DNA from: Pseudomonadota bacterium
GTDB lineage: Bacteria > Pseudomonadota > Alphaproteobacteria > Rhizobiales > Rhizobiaceae
Length of the DNA: 17,831 nucleotides
Direction of reading: 5' to 3'
Assembly (NCBI GenBank): GCA_023444445.1
Contig: JAEXMK010000234.1
Location: forward strand, 1 to 17,831
Within the stretch, counting starts at the first letter, position 1, and each line of letters opens with the position of its first letter. The notes under the pieces are model-generated. The model searched no databases. It was not told where the DNA came from and saw only the letters and a program-made list of their open reading frames with translations. A program made the position numbers and the translations under genes. Of the stretch, positions 17,368-17,831 are shown piece after piece.

Positions 17368-17584
17368 GATTGCGCATCACTTCTTCCAGAGTATAGGTGC
17401 GCTCATTGTTTGCGATCCGCCGCCGCGTCGCCTCTTCGGCAAGATAGAGATCTTCCATATCCTCGATATGCTTCTCGATCGCCTCGCGGATATAATAGGC
17501 GGAGGTGCGGCCGGTGCGCTCGGAAAGCGCTTTCAGCCGCTCATAGGTCTCATCCGGCAGGCGAATGGCCGTCTGTTTGCTCAT
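17351..17584 (-). CDS. ribbon-helix-helix antitoxin (RelB/DinJ-like)
   Basis: The 77-residue protein begins with a ribbon-helix-helix DNA-binding domain. TAIRLPDETYERLKALSERT (5-24) provides the beta strand and first helix, and SAYYIREAIEKHIEDMEDL (28-46) the second. The C-terminal region (RTYTLEEVMRNLDLEN) is the toxin-binding end and recalls other RHH antitoxins paired with RelE proteins. AAAGGA lies about 9 bases before the ATG. A 20-base palindrome over the promoter, immediately upstream, fits autorepression by this protein. The toxin gene overlaps its 3' end by 17 bp. Confidence 0.87.
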   Translation of the reverse strand: MSKQTAIRLPDETYERLKALSERTGRTSAYYIREAIEKHIEDMEDLYLAEEATRRRIANNERTYTLEEVMRNLDLEN

Positions 17585-17607
17585 GGCTTGCGTCCTTTCC
17601 GGCTAAA

Positions 17608-17654
17608 ATGGGATACATGCATCCCATATAGCACCGCTTGCCCCGTGCTGCCAG
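17608..17654 (-). promoter_or_regulatory. relBE-type promoter and palindromic operator
   Basis: On the minus strand, CTGGCA (17654-17649) and CTATAT (17631-17626) form a promoter with a 17-base spacer; the -10 equals the alphaproteobacterial consensus. The palindrome at 17608-17627 (ATGGGAT, then A CATG C, then ATCCCAT) pairs in nine of ten positions. It covers the end of the -10 and the start-site region, where a bound antitoxin would block polymerase. Confidence 0.65.
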
Positions 17655-17674
17655 TAAAACCGGAGCCTTTGCGG

Positions 17675-17702
17675 CTTGCCGCACAGGGCTTCATCCTCTA
17701 AT
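17675..17702 (+). promoter_or_regulatory. candidate hisS promoter with overlapping small hairpin
   Basis: CTTGCC (17675-17680), a 16-base spacer and TCTAAT (17697-17702) give a plausible promoter that would start transcription near 17709, about 32 bases before hisS. A perfect stem, TGCGGC (17670-17675) and GCCGCA (17678-17683), overlaps the -35 and may be an operator half-structure or a chance palindrome. Confidence 0.4.
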
Positions 17703-17740
17703 ACACCGGCATAATTTCAGGAAAATATCGGATCGGCATC

Positions 17741-17831
17741 ATGAGCGAAAAAGCAAAAAAGCCTCAGAAACTGAAAGCCCGCCTGCCGCGTGGCTTCGTG
17801 GACCGCTCGGCTGCCGATATCCATGCCACCA
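17741..17831 (+). CDS. hisS: histidyl-tRNA synthetase, N-terminal 30 codons only
   Basis: The window ends 30 codons into a gene whose product begins [20 protein letters not shown] and continues with [10 protein letters not shown]. The [12 protein letters not shown] segment is the characteristic start of rhizobial class II histidyl-tRNA synthetases, known to me from family sequences. The Lys-rich extension before it is usual in this group. The product charges tRNA-His in the cytoplasm. The ATG at 17741 has only weak ribosome binding signals (CGGA about 10 bases upstream). It is divergent from the RHH antitoxin gene. The gene is cut by the window edge and not truncated as far as can be seen. 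Confidence 0.75.

Noticed and set aside
16456..17631. 391-codon plus-strand open frame over the Rossmann, relE and antitoxin genes
   Set aside because: It runs antisense through three recognisable or coupled genes and its translation shows no family motifs.

Overview
The window looks like a chromosomal segment of an Agrobacterium/Rhizobium-type alphaproteobacterium. The evidence is GC-rich coding sequence, promoters with CTTGAC -35 boxes, mosaic palindromic intergenic repeats of the kind seen in Rhizobiaceae, an actP-hmrR copper operon, and the first 30 codons of a rhizobial-type hisS at the right edge. No phage, IS element, tRNA, rRNA or CRISPR array is visible.

Left part (1-5754). After an intergenic repeat comes the C-terminal remnant of a serine beta-lactamase-like hydrolase (minus strand). 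Next is a class A penicillin-binding protein (minus), then a divergent region and a YcgN-type cysteine-cluster protein (plus). A secreted class D beta-lactamase follows, paired with a small SAM-dependent methyltransferase, then a DUF1232 membrane protein. Cell-wall synthesis, an intact beta-lactamase and a dead beta-lactamase-like gene thus lie within 5 kb.

Copper operon (5750-9051). A MerR-type promoter with a 19-bp spacer and a CTTCCC/GGGAAG dyad drives actP/copA (Cu(I)-exporting P1B-ATPase), hmrR (CueR-like regulator overlapping actP by ATGA) and a CopZ-like chaperone. A GNRA-tetraloop hairpin lies between hmrR and copZ. The regulator probably controls its own transcript: Cu(I)-bound HmrR activates the promoter, ActP exports copper and the chaperone delivers it. 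A MazEF-type toxin-antitoxin pair with its own palindromic operator follows.

Middle (9765-15220). In order: a very acidic small protein (minus), an MFS transporter probably starting at a TTG codon (plus), a one-helix membrane protein (minus), a cytoplasmic GH32 beta-fructosidase (minus), and divergent selO (protein AMPylase, plus).

Right part (15221-17831). A mosaic inverted repeat is followed by five minus-strand genes. Reading leftward from hisS these are a RHH antitoxin, a RelE-type toxin, a Rossmann-fold protein 6 bp after relE, a Met/His/Cys-rich secreted protein, and a secreted DUF305 protein. The last two look like a second periplasmic copper-handling unit. The partial hisS is divergent from this array.

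No clearly new defence or biosynthetic system is evident. The most interesting points are the toxin-antitoxin/Rossmann/copper-protein array, the ActP N-terminus with a degenerate second metal-binding domain and His-rich linker, the class D beta-lactamase-methyltransferase pair, and the structured intergenic elements.
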